Of a DNA stretch of 6,748 nucleotides, positions 4,631-6,748 are shown in pieces; positions within the stretch are counted from its first letter, which is position 1; each line of letters starts with the position of its first letter. Source of the DNA: SZUA-1377 sp964622255 (lineage in GTDB: Bacteria; Campylobacterota; Campylobacteria; Campylobacterales; QNZT01); contig CAZUPK010000083.1 of the NCBI GenBank assembly GCA_964622255.1, forward strand, positions 1-6,748. The letters are read 5' to 3'. The position numbers and the translations under genes are program-made. The notes below the pieces were generated by a model. The model worked only from the letters and a program-made list of their open reading frames with translations. It did no database searches and was not told the DNA's origin.

Positions 4631-5418
4631 ATTTTATAGTATGTAAACTAAACAAAAATAAGGAGGGGTGGTATGAGATAGCAAAAGTTGGCAAATGGAA
4701 AGGACATGAAGCAGGAGAGTTTGAACTGACAAAAGATGACTTATCCCAAATAATAAAGAACTTTGAAAGCTTAAAAGTAGATTTAGTGGTTGATTATGAA
4801 CATCAAACACTATCTGGAGATAAAGCTTTAGCAAGTGGTTGGATAAAACATCCCGACTCTTTAAAGATAGAAGACAACACCCTATATGCAAAGATAAAGT
4901 GGACAAAACCTGCTAAAGAGGCTATAAAAAACAAAGAGTATAGATACTTAAGTCCAACACTCATAAGAGATGCAAAAGACCCTGTAACAGGAGAAAGTAT
5001 AGGTTGGTATCTACACTCAGTAGCACTTACAAACACTCCATTTTTTAAAGAGTTAAATCCTATAGAAGCAAAAAACAAAACTAAAGATAAGGAGGAAAAT
5101 ATGGATGAGTTAAAAAAGCTTCAAGAACAATGTAAAAAACTTCAAGAAGAGCTAAAAAGGCTTAAAGATGAAAACAAAACTTTAAAAGAGGTAGCAGCAA
5201 AACAAAAGGTAAAAGAGATCATATCTGCAAAAAAGCTATCACCGGAGCAAGAGAGTTGGGCAGTAGAGTATGCACTCAAAGATGAAAAAGGTTTTGAAGA
5301 ATTTATAAAAAATGCAAAACCTATCATCACAGCACCAGATGATAACCAGTTTTCAGCTTCAAGTAAACCGACAGATATAGATGTAGTAAAAATGGCATTA
5401 GGAGGAGATTATGAGTAA
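4627..5418 (+). CDS. Mu I-like capsid maturation protease with C-terminal scaffold region
   Basis: A 263-residue protein of the Mu-like prophage I family, which processes the prohead during assembly. The protease domain covers about 1-145. VVDYEHQT (54-61) holds the conserved D-Y-E-H, ASGWI (69-73) the conserved GW, EYRYLSPTL (104-112) the Y-R-Y-L-S-P block, and SVALTNTPFF (131-140) the typical domain end. His59 and Ser109 are the likely catalytic pair, by analogy with HK97-type proteases, where a His and a Ser lie at a similar distance. Residues 146-158 are a charged linker. The rest is a Lys/Glu-rich coiled coil (159-195) followed by a helical scaffold-like tail. An in-frame ATG at codon 159 with a perfect ribosome site probably makes the tail as a separate protein. 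The main ATG at 4627 follows AGGAGA and overlaps the upstream stop (ATGA). Confidence 0.9.
   Translation: MNFIVCKLNKNKEGWYEIAKVGKWKGHEAGEFELTKDDLSQIIKNFESLKVDLVVDYEHQTLSGDKALASGWIKHPDSLKIEDNTLYAKIKWTKPAKEAIKNKEYRYLSPTLIRDAKDPVTGESIGWYLHSVALTNTPFFKELNPIEAKNKTKDKEENMDELKKLQEQCKKLQEELKRLKDENKTLKEVAAKQKVKEIISAKKLSPEQESWAVEYALKDEKGFEEFIKNAKPIITAPDDNQFSASSKPTDIDVVKMALGGDYE
5088..5095 (+). promoter_or_regulatory. Internal ribosome binding site inside the protease gene
   Basis: TAAGGAGG at 5088-5095 is a full 8-base complement of the usual 16S anti-Shine-Dalgarno sequence. It lies 5 bases before an in-frame ATG at 5101. It is one of the best ribosome sites in the window and falls at the junction of the protease domain and the coiled-coil tail, where an internal start makes biological sense. 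Confidence 0.8.
5101..5418 (+). CDS. Predicted internal-start scaffold protein (Mu Z / lambda Nu3-like)
   Basis: An in-frame start inside the protease gene gives a 105-residue product identical to protease residues 159-263. It begins MDELKKLQEQCKKL and forms a coiled coil of about 35 residues, followed by a helical stretch (KVKEIISAKKLSPEQESWAV), a proline- and serine-containing linker and an acidic end (GGDYE). In Mu (gene Z inside I) and lambda (Nu3 inside C) the scaffold is made from an internal start in the protease gene. The protease-fused copies bring the enzyme into the prohead, while the free copies act as scaffold and are later removed. Here the ribosome site (TAAGGAGG, 5-base spacer) is better than that of the full-length protein, consistent with more scaffold than protease. 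It shares the protease stop codon and overlaps the decoration gene by 8 bases. Confidence 0.75.
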   Translation: MDELKKLQEQCKKLQEELKRLKDENKTLKEVAAKQKVKEIISAKKLSPEQESWAVEYALKDEKGFEEFIKNAKPIITAPDDNQFSASSKPTDIDVVKMALGGDYE

Positions 5419-5731
5419 TATTATAGAGCAACCACTCACATATAGTGATGTTATAACTCAAGATATACAAAGTGTAGATGCACAAGTCACAGTGGAAACG
5501 GACAAAGAGTATCCTATAGGAACTCCTTTAGTTTCAACAGATGGTGGAAAAACCTTTACAAAAGCGGTTGATGGTGATGGAGTGGTAGTAAATGGAGTGC
5601 TATGTGAAAACTTAGACAAATCAGGCATAGCAAATGTATTAGTAACAGGTAAAGCGGTAGCCAAACATATAGATGGCTTAACAGATAGGATGCAAAAGAG
5701 TGCATTTGAAAATAAAATCATCTTAGTATAA
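5411..5731 (+). CDS. Head decoration protein (lambda gpD-like)
   Basis: A 106-residue protein of the lambda D-type head decoration family, which binds the expanded capsid as trimers and stabilises it against DNA pressure. The family features are a disordered N-terminus, EYPIGTPL (33-40, the x-x-G-T-x-L turn), a central VVVNGVLCENLD (58-69, matching the A-x-G-I-L-x-x-D block) and VLVTGKAVAKHIDGL (76-90, the V-x-x-x-G-x-V strand). The length is near that of lambda D (110). The ATG at 5411 follows AGGAGGAG closely and overlaps the protease/scaffold stop by 8 bases. The capsid gene follows after 10 bases. The decoration-then-capsid order is the same as lambda D then E. Confidence 0.85.
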   Translation: MSNIIEQPLTYSDVITQDIQSVDAQVTVETDKEYPIGTPLVSTDGGKTFTKAVDGDGVVVNGVLCENLDKSGIANVLVTGKAVAKHIDGLTDRMQKSAFENKIILV

Positions 5732-5741
5732 GGGGAAAATT

Positions 5742-6719
5742 ATGAAAGAACTTATGAAATACTTTTTAGTAACACAAATGGTTGCGATCATATCTCAACT
5801 AAAACTCGCACCAAGATATGTATATGACAAATACTTTGGTAAAAACAAAGAACCAAAACTCTCTCCATCTATCCAAATCCCTATCTATAAAGGGGAAGGA
5901 GTTGTTTTAGAAAGTGTAAGTGAAGAGGGAGAACATCTGATACAAGATGCAGGTAAAAAGTTTTTGATAGATCTTACTATTCCAAGGTTTCCACTTGAAA
6001 AAACCATATCGGCAAGTGAGTTAAATCAAATAGCATCTTTAAAAGACACAAAACAAAAGGTAGAGTCTCTATCACAAAGAATTTCACAAATCTTAAAAGA
6101 GCATAAAAACAGCTTTTTAACAACTTTGGAGTTTATGGCAACAGGAGCTCTTTTTGGAAAAGTGGTTGATGGCAAAGGTAAAACTCTTTTTGAGTTTAAA
6201 AGTCAAGCTACACCGATAGAGGCTAAAAGTGGAGTTGCATTGATAACTGTTTTAAACGAGATAGATGAAGCTTTAGAAAAAGAGTTAGGTTTTATCCCGC
6301 CATATGATATCTTAGCAAGTAGAAGTTATGTAGATGGTATAGCAAAGATAGCACAAGATGAAGAACTTTTTAAAAACAATCTAGCACAATGGAAAGAGGA
6401 TGAAGGAAGAAGAGTTCTTATAGTTTATGGAATAAAGTTTATCCCATACTCTGCAACATATAAAAACACAAAAGGTCAAAGTAAAAAGTTCTTAGAGGAT
6501 AACACAGCTATAGTTACTCCACTAACAGAGGAAGTATATAAAACATACTACTCAAGAGCAAACCACACAGAGGCACTAAAACTATCTCCTAAAATGTTTT
6601 TTAGTGCAACTCCAGAGCCTCTTGGAAAAGGTAAAGGATACAGTGTTATAAGCGAGATGAGAGCAATCCCTATCTGTGTTCGCCCTGGAGCTCTTATACC
6701 TTTAAAATATACAAACTAA
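5742..6719 (+). CDS. Major capsid protein (lambda gpE-like)
   Basis: A 325-residue protein with the length and pattern of the lambda E-type major capsid family (HK97 fold). After an N-terminal helix, PIYKGEGVVLESVSEEGE (47-64) matches the strand that leads to PRFPLEKTISASEL (81-94), corresponding to the family's p-x-i-x-x-x-x-x-i-s-A-x-e-L block. TLEFMATGALFGKVVDGKG (128-146) is the highly conserved T-x-E-x-x-A-x-x-A-L-x-G helix and turn. The remainder has a central domain (PYDILASRSYVDGI) and C-terminal strands ending in RPGALIPLKYTN, as expected for an E-loop-type capsid. The ATG at 5742 follows AGGGGA at 5731-5736. A second Met at codon 5 is possible but lacks a better site. The stop at 6717-6719 is followed directly by a terminator hairpin. 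It is the last gene of the visible operon. Confidence 0.9.
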   Translation: MKELMKYFLVTQMVAIISQLKLAPRYVYDKYFGKNKEPKLSPSIQIPIYKGEGVVLESVSEEGEHLIQDAGKKFLIDLTIPRFPLEKTISASELNQIASLKDTKQKVESLSQRISQILKEHKNSFLTTLEFMATGALFGKVVDGKGKTLFEFKSQATPIEAKSGVALITVLNEIDEALEKELGFIPPYDILASRSYVDGIAKIAQDEELFKNNLAQWKEDEGRRVLIVYGIKFIPYSATYKNTKGQSKKFLEDNTAIVTPLTEEVYKTYYSRANHTEALKLSPKMFFSATPEPLGKGKGYSVISEMRAIPICVRPGALIPLKYTN

Positions 6720-6722
6720 CAT

Positions 6723-6744
6723 AAAGCCCCTCTATGGGGCTTTT
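6723..6744 (+). terminator. Rho-independent terminator after the capsid gene
   Basis: AAAGCCCC (6723-6730) pairs perfectly with GGGGCTTT (6736-6743) across a 5-base loop, TCTAT. The 8-bp stem has a four- to five-G/C-pair core, and a T run (6741-6744) follows it. The run is short (TTTT then GTAA), so termination may be partial. The stem begins three bases after the capsid stop codon. No further gene is visible before the window ends. Confidence 0.8.
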
Positions 6745-6748
6745 GTAA

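Larger units (their letters stand above)
1..6748. mobile_element. Internal part of a Mu-like contractile-tail prophage
   Basis: Every gene I can recognise here is a phage late gene. The minus strand carries a lysis cassette and P2/Mu-type baseplate genes V, W, J and I. The plus strand carries a Mu I-type protease, a scaffold, a decoration protein and a major capsid protein. Neither prophage end is in the window: the left operon continues past base 1, and no integrase, transposase, repressor or attachment site is seen. Baseplate proteins of the V/W/J/I set are known from contractile-tailed phages, so a myovirus morphology follows. That the element is Mu-like rests mainly on the I-type protease and is an inference. 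A free phage genome would look the same. Confidence 0.8.

Noticed and set aside
4659..4681. A second perfect TAAGGAGG site near the start of the protease gene, followed by GTG and ATG codons
   Set aside because: Both start codons are out of frame and meet a stop within one or two codons. The bases are explained by the codons for KEGWYE, so a real start is unlikely.
4634..5721. Minus-strand open frames opposite the protease and decoration genes (4634-4906, 4803-5078, 5142-5330, 5458-5721)
   Set aside because: They are antisense to recognised head genes, with no recognisable domain and no operon context.

Overview
The window is part of a Mu-like, contractile-tailed (myovirus-type) prophage in an AT-rich bacterium. 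Codon use is strongly A/T-biased (many ATA, AGA and TTA codons), Shine-Dalgarno sites are strong, and a P2/Mu-type baseplate and lysis block stands back to back with a Mu-type protease and head block. I associate this layout with prophages of Campylobacterota (Campylobacter, Sulfurimonas, Arcobacter and relatives). The host is an inference, because no host gene is visible. I see no tRNA, rRNA, CRISPR array, IS element or attachment site.

Left half (4019 down to 1, minus strand): one very compact operon. Reading order is holin, N-acetylmuramoyl-L-alanine amidase, inner-membrane spanin, outer-membrane lipoprotein spanin, a DUF1353 protein, then baseplate genes V (spike), W (gp25-like), J and I. 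Gene I runs off the left edge. Neighbouring genes overlap by 4 to 56 bases or are separated by one base, so the unit is probably translated as one late message for lysis and baseplate assembly.

Centre (4020-4198): a 179-bp divergent control region. It holds a perfect 15-bp inverted repeat (4073-4087 and 4142-4156) around a 54-bp core with 2.7 copies of a 13-bp tandem repeat. Outside each arm, after exactly 15 bp, lies a -10-like hexamer: TAAAAT on the minus strand and TACAAT on the plus strand. This looks like a mirrored pair of late promoters, serving the lysis/baseplate operon and the head operon. It is the most interesting feature in the window.

Right half (4199-6748, plus strand): a head operon. 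It contains a gp37/DUF1834-like protein, a Mu I-type capsid maturation protease with an in-frame internal start that probably yields a separate scaffold protein, a lambda D-like head decoration protein and a lambda E-like major capsid protein. A hairpin terminator follows three bases after the capsid stop codon.

Together the genes cover prohead assembly and maturation (right) and baseplate assembly plus host lysis (left), apparently switched on from one shared centre. I found no defence system or clearly new enzyme. The novelty candidates are regulatory and architectural.
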